DNA of 42,981 nt from positions 1 to 42,981 of the forward strand of contig JAEEXV010000126.1 of the NCBI GenBank assembly GCA_016287975.1, in the 5' to 3' direction. The translations under genes were made by a program, and so were the position numbers. Positions 31,766-41,298 of the stretch are shown here, piece by piece. Positions within the stretch are counted from its first letter, which is position 1; each line of letters opens with the position of its first letter. The notes below the pieces were generated by a model that ran no database searches, had not been told where the DNA came from, and saw nothing but the letters and a program-made list of their open reading frames with translations. The DNA comes from Lentisphaeria bacterium (GTDB lineage Bacteria > Verrucomicrobiota > Lentisphaeria > Oligosphaerales > Oligosphaeraceae).

Positions 31766-32482
31766 ATGAAAAAGCATCTCCACTTCACTCTGATCGAACT
31801 TCTTGTGGTCATTGCGATCATCGCCATCCTGGCGAGCATGCTGCTGCCCGCCCTCTCCAAGGCACGGGAGAAGGCGCGCAGCATCAACTGCATCTCGAAC
31901 CTGAAGCAGCACGCACTGTCCATCTCGCTCTACGCGAATGATTACAAGGACTCCCGCAATCCCGTGTGCCCCGCGATGGGGATCACCCGTTCGGCAGGCC
32001 AGGGCTATGAGCTGCTCTATACGGAAAAATACCTCACGGCGCCGAAGAGTTTCTACTGCCCAGGGGAAAAGCGCGTGACGCTGACCAAATACTGGTACGA
32101 CAATGCCGACGGCCACACCGTCAACTTCGCGTACCTCAACGCATTCTGGCTCTATGATTCGGCGGACAAATACGCCAAGTACACCCACAAACTCAGCGGC
32201 CCCTTCCCGACCTGGAAGGTCTCGGGCTTCACCGCCACGGAGGCCATCCGCGGCGCCTCCTGCATGCCGTTGTGCGGGGATGTCCTGTACCAGGCCAACG
32301 GGGTTGCCGCCGAGGACAAGGTGCAAGGCGGGCAGCACGGCGTCAACATCAACCTGGCGTGGGCGGACGGCCATGCCGACACGTACACCGACAACAAGCG
32401 CGATTTTGTCTACAGCGACAACTACCGCGTCCAGATGTTCGGCTTCGGGAAAATCGGCCTGATCCGCCAGGGGGACCTGTAA
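31766..32482 (+). CDS. Prepilin-like protein with H-X9-DG C-terminal motif
   Basis: A 238-residue type II pseudopilin-like protein. The N-terminus [19 protein letters not shown] is the prepilin peptidase site and membrane helix; the residue before the cleavage Phe is His rather than the usual Gly. It is followed by [18 protein letters not shown], very typical of Lentisphaerota and Planctomycetota proteins. The globular part ends with [17 protein letters not shown], an exact H-X9-DG motif. These proteins are abundant beside glycan-degrading genes in such genomes, and a role in substrate binding or surface display is suspected but unproven. It sits 30 nt after the ROK gene and 36 nt before a huge secreted protein, all on the plus strand. 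No clear SD. Confidence 0.9.
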   Translation: MKKHLHFTLIELLVVIAIIAILASMLLPALSKAREKARSINCISNLKQHALSISLYANDYKDSRNPVCPAMGITRSAGQGYELLYTEKYLTAPKSFYCPGEKRVTLTKYWYDNADGHTVNFAYLNAFWLYDSADKYAKYTHKLSGPFPTWKVSGFTATEAIRGASCMPLCGDVLYQANGVAAEDKVQGGQHGVNINLAWADGHADTYTDNKRDFVYSDNYRVQMFGFGKIGLIRQGDL

Positions 32483-32518
32483 TCGGAATCGGCGACGACA
32501 ACTTCAACGGAGATGACT

Positions 32519-35500
32519 ATGACCAACGGAATGCCGTGCTGGAAGACGCTTGGAATGGCTGGGCTGCTCTGGCTGTGCGCCTGCATCGTCCCCGCGTCGG
32601 CGCAGGGGACTGGCTACATGGCGCTGGAGAACTGGAGCGGCCGTCCTGGCAAAGCCCAGACTCCGCCCACGGTCGCCGCCGAAAAGACGCCGGACGGGAA
32701 AGCGGCGGTGTCGGCGACCGTGAATCTGGAGGGGACCACGCAGGGGCTGCTCCTGACGCTGCGGGAGCCCGTGGATCTCTCCGACGTGGAGTCCATCACC
32801 TTCCGCTTCCGCCAGAATGGCTATGCCAAGGCGGGATGGGGGAATCTGGCCATCCGCTATCCCGACCGCAGGAATGGCTTGACCATCCCGTTCCGCTATG
32901 GCGCGCCTGGCGAGTGGACCCCCGTCACCATCCCCCTGGATTGGGCAACGCTCCGCTCCTCCGTCAAGAACGCCGTGCGGGCGTTTCCAGGCAAGGCCGC
33001 CACGCTGTTTTTCAATCTGTATCGGCATCTTGACAAGCCAGGCGAAAGCATCGCCGTCGCCGACCTGCAGTTCCACCGCCGCGTCGCGGGGGCCTTGAAG
33101 CCAGTGCGCTATTCCTACCGCAGCCGCCCTTCCTCTGGGGACGCCTCAGGCACCACGCTGACCGACGGGAGGCTGGAGAAGGCGGAGCAGGCGGTCTACA
33201 AGGAGTACACCGACAACCCGGATGTCGTCTTCGACTTCGGCGCGCCGCATCTCGTGGAATCGCTGGCGGTGGGGGCGGTGGCGACGCCGAACACCAACAT
33301 CGACGCCATGGATGTCTATTCCAGTGACGACGGCGAGCATTTCCAGCTGGCGGCCCACATCCCCAACCGTACCACTGGCGGGGCGGAGAAGAAATACGTT
33401 TTCGAGGCGAAGGGACTGAACCTCGTCTGCCGTCATCTCCGCCTGGTCCTGGACCGCAACCGCGTGGACCAGGTCATCACCTTCGGAGAGGTCTCCTTCA
33501 CTGGACGGCGCGCCACGGCGGAGGAACTCAAGAAGTCCAGCCAGACTATCTACGATTTGGGGCCAGCCCTGCCGCCCATGACCCCAAAGGACTATCTGGT
33601 GGTCGATGACGGGCGGAACTCCTTCGCCGTTCACCGCGCAACGGGCGTGGTCTGCGAAGTCGTGCGCGACGGGCGCAAGGTCGCCGAACGGATGGTGCGC
33701 GACACCGAACTCTTCGACGGCAAGGCCAGCGTCAAGGCCGACGGCTTCCAAAACCGCGTCCTCGCCCTGCGCAGCGAGGGCGGCCGCGCCATCGTCGACT
33801 ATGCCGTCCCTGGAATGGAGAAAATCCGCTTCCAGGCCACGTACCGTTTCGACAGGCAGGGCAACTTCGTCTCCTCGCTCCAATGCACCTCGCAACTCAA
33901 CGAACGGCGATTCCTCTTCACGCCGCTGCGCGTGTTCATACCGCAGGCGCTCCGCAACGGCGGGCGCTACGAGACCTGGGGCTCCGCCCACTACCTCATC
34001 CATGCGGGCGCGGACGAAATCAGCACGCCGCTGCCCGTGGACGCCTGCGCGGTGATGAGCTTCGAGGCGCCGTCCGCGAACCTGACGCTGCTGCATCATC
34101 GGCTGCGCTACAATGGGCGCTTCACCCACATCGGCGTCGGGGCGGCGACCAGTTCCAGCAGCGTGCCGAAGAACACCGTCCTGCTGCCCAACGGCTGGCA
34201 ATTAGGCGACGGCATCTTCCTTCTGGACGAGCCAGGCAAGACGGTCAGCGTCGAGAACTACCTCACCGTCGCCCCTGGCACGCTGGTGGAGGCGTTCGAC
34301 GCCTATCTGGCCATCCCGGAAGTCGCCGAATTCCGCGGCCGCATCCGCCGCGCGCCGTGGGTGTCCAAGATGCGCCTGCGGGTGTCCCAGGGCTGGTACG
34401 GCCTCTTCGGCAACCAGCTTGAACGGCGCCTGGCCGCCTTCCAGTCGCTGATCCGCGACGGAAACATCCTCTGCCTGCTCATTGACTCCAACTTCCCCTG
34501 GGGCGACTTCCCGACCAGCGGCGAAGTCACCAACTTCTTCGGCGGACACAGGAGCATGGACAACCTCCTGGAGCGGGACGCGCGCCTCCGCGCCCTCTCC
34601 CCGGACGTCAAAATCGTGCACTACACCTGGGTCTCCAGCGTGTCCCCCGCCAGCAAGGTCTATCAAAAGCATCCAGACTGGTTCATGGACAAGGATGCGC
34701 AGGGCCGCAAAATCAACTACTTCGGCTCCTCGCACACAAACTACTACCGCCTGGTCGGCATCCCCGAATCGGCGGATGACATCCTGCAGGCGATCCCCGC
34801 CTTCATCCGCGCCACCAAGACCGACGGATGGTATCTCGACGGCGGCGGCTCCCCTGGCTGCATCGACCTCTACAACATGCGGATGGACGCCCCCGATGCC
34901 TGGCAGCGCGTCACCGAGCGAATGCGCGCCAAGCTCCAGGCGGAGAATCCCGACAGCTGCCTCTTCTTCAACAACCCCGAAAACCCCATGGCCGACTTCG
35001 GCATCCTCGAAAGCCACGCAGGCGCGCTGACCGCGCACTGGCCAGACGGCGCCAGCTGGATGTACAAGTTCAAGCTCTGGCAGCGCCACGACCCCGACTT
35101 CACCCCGCTTTACATCTACTGGAACCCCCGCACGGAGCGCGGCATCCTCCAGTATACCGTGGGAACTGGCCTCGGCCTGGTCGTCTCGGACAACGCCCCC
35201 GCCTTCGTCCCGTATTTTTCGGCGCAGACGCAGAGCCGCCTTGCCCGCCTGGTCAATGCGTCGGTCGAGCCCAACTGCCGCTTTGCACGGGGCGAGACGC
35301 TGGAGGTCATGCCGCTGAGTTTCGGCGATTCGGGCTGGCTCTTCATGAAGTCCAACCAGGACACTCCGCAGAGCCGCAAGGTCTCCTTCGCCCCCGCGGC
35401 GCTGGGGCTTCGCGACGGCCTGCCCGTCTACAACTGGTGCCTCACGATCCGCTATCCGCTTCCCCCGCACGCCAAGCGCGGGGAACCCGAGCGGGAAAGC

Positions 35501-37519
35501 GACTATCGGCGCTTCCGCTGGGACAGCGACTTCATCGCGGTGCCGCGATTCCTCGGCTCCGCCGCCCTGACGAAGCGCCTTGAAAAGACCTTCGACTTCC
35601 AGCCCAACGAACTGAAGCTCTGGATGGTGACGCAGGCGCCCGCGCTGGTCTACAGCGTGGATTCCATGCGCACCCAGCTCTGGCTCTCCGACACGCTCGG
35701 CGTCAAGATGACTGGAACAATGAATGACGACGCCACCCGCCTCCAGGTGGCGTCCGCGCGCCGCGCGGCGGAGATTCTGGTGATGATTCCAGATGGCCGT
35801 CGGGCCGTGGCCGCGCAGGTGAACGGCAAGGACGTGCCGTTCGAGCCATTCTTCGCAGGCGGCGCGCGCTTCGCCCTGCTGGCGGTTCCCCAGGGCGAAT
35901 GCAGCGTCATGCTGCGGCACGCCCCGCTGAAGGACACGGCTGGCCAGGTGGAGTTGAGCGCCAACGCCGCCTCTGGGGCCCTGCGGATCCAGGCTCGGCG
36001 GACTGGAGGGCTGTCGACGGACGTGCCGATCACCCTGCAGGTCATGCAGGGGGAAATCCCCGTCTGGCGCGGCGATTCGCAGGGCGCTGCCCAGACGGTC
36101 GCCCTGCCTCCTGGCACCACCGCAGGCGAATACACCTTGCTGGCGCTGGATCCCGCAGGGCGCGCCCTGGGCAAGGCGGTCTTCCGGCTTGCCGCGGGGA
36201 AACCAGTCACCCCGCCCATGCCGAGGGACGCGACTCCGCCGACGGAGCGCAGTCGCTCCGCCCTCTCCGCGCCGCGCCCGCATCCGGAGCGCGGGCTGGA
36301 AGTCCTCGGCCGCGCCTTCTGCCGCACCCAGGGCTGCGGGGAGGTCAACGCCGATCCTGCGGTCCCCAGCCTCCGCATCACCACCCCCGCCGTCATGGAC
36401 ACGCCCTACAATCTGCTGGGCACCGCGCTGGAACTCAAGACCAGGCGCTATCTGAAAGTGCGCTTCAAGGGGAATTTCCATCGCTTCAACGGCTTCAGCA
36501 ACCGCTCCCCGAGAAATTTGCTCACCGTCAACTTCTCCAGCGTCAATGCGTTCTTCGGCCTGACGATGGATTTCGGCACCCCGCGCGGATATGCGTTCCG
36601 CACCCTCGCGGGCTGCGGCTTCGCCACCGAGAAGCGCCTCTCCCACGAACCCGCCGACTGGGGAACCCAAAAGCCCGCCGACCGAATCGTCAACCTGTCG
36701 GAGTTCGCTGTCGGCACCCGCCCCGCCGAGGAACTGTGGTTTGACCTCGCCGCCCTCGGCGCGCCCTCGGACTGGGACGGCAGGCTGTGGCTCGGCGCCT
36801 TCTGGCAAAACGCCACCCCCGCCCGAGACTGGGAGATCGAACTCCTTGAAAGCCGCGACCAGCTGCCCAAAGGAGCCGCCGCCGCACGCATCTGGCCGCT
36901 CAAGGGCGGCGCCCCCGTGAAGAAAATCGGCATCCGCGTGCCGATGACGCAGACGGCCCCCGTCATCGACGGGAAAGGCGATGACGCGGCCTGGCGCGGC
37001 GCGGCCGTGGTCGAAGGGCTGACCGCGCTGGGGAATCCCCTGGTCGGCGCGCCGCCCACCCGAATCCGTTTGCTCCGCGACAACCGAAACCTCTATATGC
37101 TGGCCGAACTGTCGGCCGTCCACGACAGCGGATTCTCCGTGCGCCCTGGGCTGTTCCTCGACAAGCAGGATTCCCTCGAACTCTACCTCCGCAGCGGCGA
37201 CAGCCCCACCGCCTTCGTCCAGTACATCTTCGGCGGCACCCCGCAGTGCTATGCGCAGTACAATTCACGGCACCGCAAGGACGGCGGCGCGGGGGCAGTC
37301 ATCCGCCAGCTCGCGCAGCCCGCCTTCAAGACTGTCGCCACGAAGCGCATGATGACCATCGAGGCCGCCATCCCGCTTGCCGAACTGGGCCGCCCGTCCG
37401 CCGCGACCGCCTTCAACATCACGCGGAACTCCATCGAGAACGGCCTCGGCAGGCACTACACCCTCGCCCCTGGCCGCGCCTACTACAATCTCGACCACTA
37501 CGAAATGCTCTGGAAGTGA
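32519..37519 (+). CDS. Giant secreted multidomain protein with putative glycosidase barrel and CBM9-like end
   Basis: A 1,666-residue exported protein. The signal peptide ends near ASAQG (a lipobox-like LWLC is also possible). Domains by appearance: 30-190 jelly-roll (CBM11-like); 195-330 F5/8-type discoidin-like (VVFDFGAPHLVESLAVG, MDVYSSDDGEHFQL); 345-600 large beta-sandwich (FAVHRATGVVCEVVRDGRK); 620-960 TIM-barrel-like (KIVHYTWVSSVSPASK, KTDGWYLDGGGSPG near 770, CLFFNNPENPMADFGILESH); then beta domains; and about 1,470-1,666 a CBM9-like domain (APVIDGKGDDAAW, RNLYMLAELS, KQDSLELYLRSGDS). Candidate catalytic acids are the Asp of WYLDGG and the Glu of ILESH, but no GH family is recognised. 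Start ATG 32519 has GGAG 6 nt upstream; 32513 is an alternative. Followed 10 nt later by a GH42 gene. Confidence 0.8.
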   Translation: MTNGMPCWKTLGMAGLLWLCACIVPASAQGTGYMALENWSGRPGKAQTPPTVAAEKTPDGKAAVSATVNLEGTTQGLLLTLREPVDLSDVESITFRFRQNGYAKAGWGNLAIRYPDRRNGLTIPFRYGAPGEWTPVTIPLDWATLRSSVKNAVRAFPGKAATLFFNLYRHLDKPGESIAVADLQFHRRVAGALKPVRYSYRSRPSSGDASGTTLTDGRLEKAEQAVYKEYTDNPDVVFDFGAPHLVESLAVGAVATPNTNIDAMDVYSSDDGEHFQLAAHIPNRTTGGAEKKYVFEAKGLNLVCRHLRLVLDRNRVDQVITFGEVSFTGRRATAEELKKSSQTIYDLGPALPPMTPKDYLVVDDGRNSFAVHRATGVVCEVVRDGRKVAERMVRDTELFDGKASVKADGFQNRVLALRSEGGRAIVDYAVPGMEKIRFQATYRFDRQGNFVSSLQCTSQLNERRFLFTPLRVFIPQALRNGGRYETWGSAHYLIHAGADEISTPLPVDACAVMSFEAPSANLTLLHHRLRYNGRFTHIGVGAATSSSSVPKNTVLLPNGWQLGDGIFLLDEPGKTVSVENYLTVAPGTLVEAFDAYLAIPEVAEFRGRIRRAPWVSKMRLRVSQGWYGLFGNQLERRLAAFQSLIRDGNILCLLIDSNFPWGDFPTSGEVTNFFGGHRSMDNLLERDARLRALSPDVKIVHYTWVSSVSPASKVYQKHPDWFMDKDAQGRKINYFGSSHTNYYRLVGIPESADDILQAIPAFIRATKTDGWYLDGGGSPGCIDLYNMRMDAPDAWQRVTERMRAKLQAENPDSCLFFNNPENPMADFGILESHAGALTAHWPDGASWMYKFKLWQRHDPDFTPLYIYWNPRTERGILQYTVGTGLGLVVSDNAPAFVPYFSAQTQSRLARLVNASVEPNCRFARGETLEVMPLSFGDSGWLFMKSNQDTPQSRKVSFAPAALGLRDGLPVYNWCLTIRYPLPPHAKRGEPERESDYRRFRWDSDFIAVPRFLGSAALTKRLEKTFDFQPNELKLWMVTQAPALVYSVDSMRTQLWLSDTLGVKMTGTMNDDATRLQVASARRAAEILVMIPDGRRAVAAQVNGKDVPFEPFFAGGARFALLAVPQGECSVMLRHAPLKDTAGQVELSANAASGALRIQARRTGGLSTDVPITLQVMQGEIPVWRGDSQGAAQTVALPPGTTAGEYTLLALDPAGRALGKAVFRLAAGKPVTPPMPRDATPPTERSRSALSAPRPHPERGLEVLGRAFCRTQGCGEVNADPAVPSLRITTPAVMDTPYNLLGTALELKTRRYLKVRFKGNFHRFNGFSNRSPRNLLTVNFSSVNAFFGLTMDFGTPRGYAFRTLAGCGFATEKRLSHEPADWGTQKPADRIVNLSEFAVGTRPAEELWFDLAALGAPSDWDGRLWLGAFWQNATPARDWEIELLESRDQLPKGAAAARIWPLKGGAPVKKIGIRVPMTQTAPVIDGKGDDAAWRGAAVVEGLTALGNPLVGAPPTRIRLLRDNRNLYMLAELSAVHDSGFSVRPGLFLDKQDSLELYLRSGDSPTAFVQYIFGGTPQCYAQYNSRHRKDGGAGAVIRQLAQPAFKTVATKRMMTIEAAIPLAELGRPSAATAFNITRNSIENGLGRHYTLAPGRAYYNLDHYEMLWK

Positions 37520-37529
37520 GAATGCCGCC

Positions 37530-39671
37530 ATGAGCCAAGCACCCTTTCAATTCGGAATCACCTACGTCCTCAACCCCAATGACGGGGAACGCGAGATCCG
37601 CCTCCATCTCCAGAACATCCGCGACATGGGCTTCACCATGATCCGCACCTTCCTCCCCTGGGACGGCATCGAGCCCGCGGACGGCGTCTTCGAATTCGGA
37701 CTGTTCGACCGCATCCATGACCTCGCGGCCGAAATCGGCCTGAAGATCCTAGAATCCTTCAGCATCTATCCGCCGTGCTGGCTGCGCCAGAAACTCTTCG
37801 ATGAATGCCACTACGAGCAGACTGGCCGCTTCCCGTGCCTCGACATCCCGCTGCTGCGCGAACACGCGAAACGCTATGTCAGCGCCATCGTCGAGCGGTA
37901 TCGGCGGCACCCCGCCCTGGAGCAATGGAGCGTCTGGAACGAGCCCGCCAAGTCCCAGTGCTTCTGCCCGCACACCATCCAGGCCTTCGGCCAATGGCTC
38001 CGACGCCGCTATCCGACCCGCGAGGCGCTCCACCAGGGATGGTACGCCGAACAGAACATCTTCTGCGCCCAGAATCTGCCCGACGACTTCGAGCATTTCG
38101 ACGCGGGGGAGATCCGCCGCGTGCTGGCGCCGTCCAACAAGCGCCGCAACACCCCGATGGCGGTCGACTACCAGCGCTTCCTCATGGACAACCTGAGCGA
38201 AAACATCGCGTTCATCGCGGGCATCATCACCAGCCTCGACCCGAACCACCGCACCCAATGCCACACCGCCCACCCGATCTTCAACTCGGTCGCCTACGCA
38301 AACGACGAATACGGCATCGCGCGCATCGTGGACGAATACGGCATCACCCTGCACTACTTCTACAGTTCGCAGCTGCGCCCCGCCGACCGCTCCCTCGCAT
38401 TCTCGTTCGGACTGGACCGCGTGCGCGGCTGGGCCGCCGAAAAGCCCGCGTGGCTGACGGAACTCCAGGCGGGGACCAGCCAGGGCATGACCCCTTCCCC
38501 CGAACGCCTCCACTCCGAGTTCTACCGCACCCTCGTGCGCAAAATGGCGGGCGCCGTGCTGTGGCAGTACCACGGCTGGCGCGCAGGGCGCTTTGAGGTC
38601 GGCGAATACAGCCTCGTCAATCCCAGCGACGGCGGTCCGACCGAGCGCACCAGGGCCGCGGGGCAGTTCGGCGCCGCGCTCGCCGATCTCGGGGGGACGA
38701 TCGGGCGCATGTCCCGCCCTGCGGCGCGCTGCGCCATCCTCCTCTCCACCGAGACCAATCTGATGCAGACCATCCGCGGCGCCACCCAGCGCGACGTCAA
38801 TGACCCCAAGCGCCTCTCCCCGTATGAGCACAACCTCGCCGCATTCGCCTGCTACAAGGCGCTGCGCCTCCACGGCCATCTCGTGGACTTCGTCTGCGAA
38901 CGCCAGATCCTCGAAGGCGCCCTGGAACGCTACGAGGTGCTTTATCTGCCGCAGGTCAGCATGGTCCAGGAGGCGGTCGCGCAGTCCATCGCCGCCTTCG
39001 TCCAGCGCGGCGGCGCGCTCTTCGCCGACGGGCGCTGCGCCGAGTTCACGGGCAATATCTTCCTCAAGCAGACCATCCCGTGCTGCGGCCTCGATCAGGT
39101 CTTCGGCGCGCGCGAAGTCGATTTCCTCGCCTGGGAGGAGGAGAACGAGCAGGACAATGCGCTCGTCATGGAGAATGGCGACCGCCTTTATGGATACTGG
39201 CAGATGCAGCGCCTCGCCCCCCTGGACGGCGCCAAGGTCGTCGGACGCTTCGCCGACGGGCATCCCGCCGTCATCGCCAACCGTTTCGGAAAGGGGCGCA
39301 CCATGCTCGTCGGAACCGCCCTCTGCCGACGGAACTACCGAGACGCCGAACCCGCCGCCATGCAGCTGCTCGCGGACTTCGCGGGCGAGGCGGACGCTCC
39401 GGTGCGCCTGCGCACCCCGCAGGCGGGCGTGGAGATGGACTATGCCGCAGGGGCGGAGGGCGCGTTCGTCGTGCTGACGAACCACACTGGCGGGGCCTGC
39501 GACTTCACGCTGGAGTGCCAGTGGCCTGTGGCGGGGATCGACGTGCCCGCGCAGGCCAATGGCGGCTGCTCAGCGCGGCTCGACGGCGGGCACGCCGTCT
39601 CGGGACGCCTGGCCGCCTCCCCCTGGTGCAGCCTCGCCATGCTCGTGCGGCGAGGGGCTGGGGAAGCATAA
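37530..39671 (+). CDS. GH42 beta-galactosidase
   Basis: A 713-residue enzyme cleaving terminal beta-galactosides. It has the GH42 N-terminal TIM barrel (FQFGITYVLNPNDGEREI, GFTMIRTFLPWDGIEPADG), acid/base N137-E138 in WSVWNEPAK and nucleophile E311 in WLTELQAG. Next comes the trimerisation domain (PAARCAILLSTETN, YLPQVSMVQEAVAQSIAAFV, GRCAEFTGNIF) and a C-terminal beta-domain. There is no signal peptide, so it acts inside the cell on imported oligosaccharides. The frame can be extended to 37377, but that overlaps the upstream gene; ATG 37530, 10 nt after its stop, gives the right N-terminus. SD is weak. It is the last gene of the plus-strand sugar cluster. Confidence 0.93.
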   Translation: MSQAPFQFGITYVLNPNDGEREIRLHLQNIRDMGFTMIRTFLPWDGIEPADGVFEFGLFDRIHDLAAEIGLKILESFSIYPPCWLRQKLFDECHYEQTGRFPCLDIPLLREHAKRYVSAIVERYRRHPALEQWSVWNEPAKSQCFCPHTIQAFGQWLRRRYPTREALHQGWYAEQNIFCAQNLPDDFEHFDAGEIRRVLAPSNKRRNTPMAVDYQRFLMDNLSENIAFIAGIITSLDPNHRTQCHTAHPIFNSVAYANDEYGIARIVDEYGITLHYFYSSQLRPADRSLAFSFGLDRVRGWAAEKPAWLTELQAGTSQGMTPSPERLHSEFYRTLVRKMAGAVLWQYHGWRAGRFEVGEYSLVNPSDGGPTERTRAAGQFGAALADLGGTIGRMSRPAARCAILLSTETNLMQTIRGATQRDVNDPKRLSPYEHNLAAFACYKALRLHGHLVDFVCERQILEGALERYEVLYLPQVSMVQEAVAQSIAAFVQRGGALFADGRCAEFTGNIFLKQTIPCCGLDQVFGAREVDFLAWEEENEQDNALVMENGDRLYGYWQMQRLAPLDGAKVVGRFADGHPAVIANRFGKGRTMLVGTALCRRNYRDAEPAAMQLLADFAGEADAPVRLRTPQAGVEMDYAAGAEGAFVVLTNHTGGACDFTLECQWPVAGIDVPAQANGGCSARLDGGHAVSGRLAASPWCSLAMLVRRGAGEA

Positions 39672-39702
39672 TTCGACGCGGCGCTCCCACGCGTGGCGGT
39701 TT

Positions 39703-41298
39703 TCAGGGCACTTTCGTCAGGAAGGCGACGATGTCGTCGAGGAACTCGCGCTGGGGCGGTCGGTCGAGGGCGTGGAAGAAGCCGTGCTCGGCGTCGTATC
39801 GCTTGAGGGTGACGGGGACGCCGCGGCGGCGCCACTGTTCGGCGAGGTCGCGGATCTGCTGCGGGGGGAAGACGGCCTCATATCGGGCCTCGGCGAAGAA
39901 GGTGGGCGGGGGCGTCGGGAAGGGGATTCGGTTGAGGGAGAGGCGGGCGTAGCGCTCCGCGTCGCGGGCGTAGGGGGCGCCCGCGATGTCCTCCATGGAG
40001 ATCCAGATATTGGGTTGGATGTCGGGCCACGGGATGAACTGGGCGGGGACGGACTGGAGGATCATCGCGGCGGGGGGCGTCCATCCAGGCAGCGGCGGGC
40101 AGGTCTCGCCGCAGCCGCCAGGCGGGGTGGCGGCGAGGAGGGAGACCAGGTGCGCGCCTGCGGATTCGCCATAGACGGCGATGCGCGGCGGTCGTCCCTG
40201 GCGTCCCAGTTCCGCCGCGAAGGCATGGTATGCCTCGCGCAGGTCGGCGAGTTGCTCGAAGGCGTCGTGCGCGTTCAGGCGATAGCCGGCGGTGGCGGCG
40301 AGGACGCCGCGTCGGGCGAAGGCGTCGGCGAGGGCGCCCAGTTTGGCGCGGTCGCCCGCGCGCCAGCCGCCGCCGTGGACGAGGAACAGCGCGCACGGGA
40401 GGACGGTCGCGCCTGGCGGCGGCAGGTGGAGGTCGAGGCCGCGCCGCGTCTGCACGGGGGAATCGAGATAGATGCCGTATGTCCCGTTGGGTTCGGGGAA
40501 GGCGGCAGGAGGCGCGGGTTCCGTTCCTGCATGCTGCTCGAAGAATCGGAAGAGGTCGGCGAGGAGCATGCGGGCGGGCTTCCAGTCGAGCGGGGAGGAG
40601 AGGAAGGAGGGTCCCGCCAGCGGATAGTTCTTCCACTGCACGGGGCGTCCTGCGGCGCGGAGGGCCTCGGCGAGCGGGCGGGAGACGGCGGCGGTGCCGA
40701 GGTGGTCCTCGTCGCCTTCGGCGAAGAAAAGGGGCGGCGTCGCGCGGTCGAGGTGGTTCTTGACGGAGAGGCGCTCGAAGAGGGCGGCGCCAGGGGTGAA
40801 TTTTTCGCCTGCGGCGTCCTGCATCAGCGTCCAGTGGCGTGGGAAGAGTTCCTGCCATGGGGTGAACTGCACGGGGCAGGAAAGGAGGGCGGCGGCGGCG
40901 GGCGGGATCCAGGGGTCAGGCAGCGCGGGGGATTCGCCGCATTCGCCGGGCGCGGCGCAGGCGAGGAGCGCTCCCAGGTGCGCTCCCGCGCCCATGCCGA
41001 AGAGGAGGATGCGCGGATTCGGCATGCCGATGTCGCGCAGCGTCCGCTGGAAGGACTGGTAGTTTTGGCGCAGGGCGGCGAGTTGCTCGAGGGCGTCCTT
41101 GGCGTCGGCGGGATAGTCGGCGACGGCGGCGGGGAAGCCGTGTTCCGCGCAGGCGGCGGCGAGCGGGTGGAGCGCGCGCATGGCGTTCGGGGTGCGCCAG
41201 TCGCCGCCGCGCACGAGGAAGACCGCGGCGTTCCATCGGGGGTGTGGCGGATGGAAGAGATGCAGGGCGGACGGCTCCGCCATTTGGAAGCGGATCAT
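39703..41298 (-). CDS. Tandem-duplicated alpha/beta hydrolase, first half degenerate
   Basis: A 531-residue protein of two homologous BD-FAE-like alpha/beta-hydrolase halves (about 1-255 and 275-531). The duplication is plain: PPAAAALLSCPVQFTPWQEL matches PPAAMILQSVPAQFIPWPDI. The second half keeps the oxyanion HGGGW (H308), the nucleophile elbow GESAG (S379) and H505 in DAEHGFFH; E474 sits where the acid normally is. In the first half the elbow is GMGAG (G103 replacing Ser), HGGG is replaced by RGGD, and the catalytic His is missing (NYPLAGPS). It probably removes acyl groups from sugars with one active site. ATG 41298 overlaps the stop of the FAD oxidoreductase gene (ATGA), so translation is coupled. 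No signal peptide. Confidence 0.85.
   Translation of the reverse strand: MIRFQMAEPSALHLFHPPHPRWNAAVFLVRGGDWRTPNAMRALHPLAAACAEHGFPAAVADYPADAKDALEQLAALRQNYQSFQRTLRDIGMPNPRILLFGMGAGAHLGALLACAAPGECGESPALPDPWIPPAAAALLSCPVQFTPWQELFPRHWTLMQDAAGEKFTPGAALFERLSVKNHLDRATPPLFFAEGDEDHLGTAAVSRPLAEALRAAGRPVQWKNYPLAGPSFLSSPLDWKPARMLLADLFRFFEQHAGTEPAPPAAFPEPNGTYGIYLDSPVQTRRGLDLHLPPPGATVLPCALFLVHGGGWRAGDRAKLGALADAFARRGVLAATAGYRLNAHDAFEQLADLREAYHAFAAELGRQGRPPRIAVYGESAGAHLVSLLAATPPGGCGETCPPLPGWTPPAAMILQSVPAQFIPWPDIQPNIWISMEDIAGAPYARDAERYARLSLNRIPFPTPPPTFFAEARYEAVFPPQQIRDLAEQWRRRGVPVTLKRYDAEHGFFHALDRPPQREFLDDIVAFLTKVP

Noticed and set aside
34202..37123. Long antisense open frame (973 codons) opposite the giant secreted protein gene
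   Set aside because: High GC makes stops rare on the opposite strand. The translation is low-complexity Arg/Gly/Ala/Val, with no domain, signal or SD, while the plus-strand frame has clear domains.
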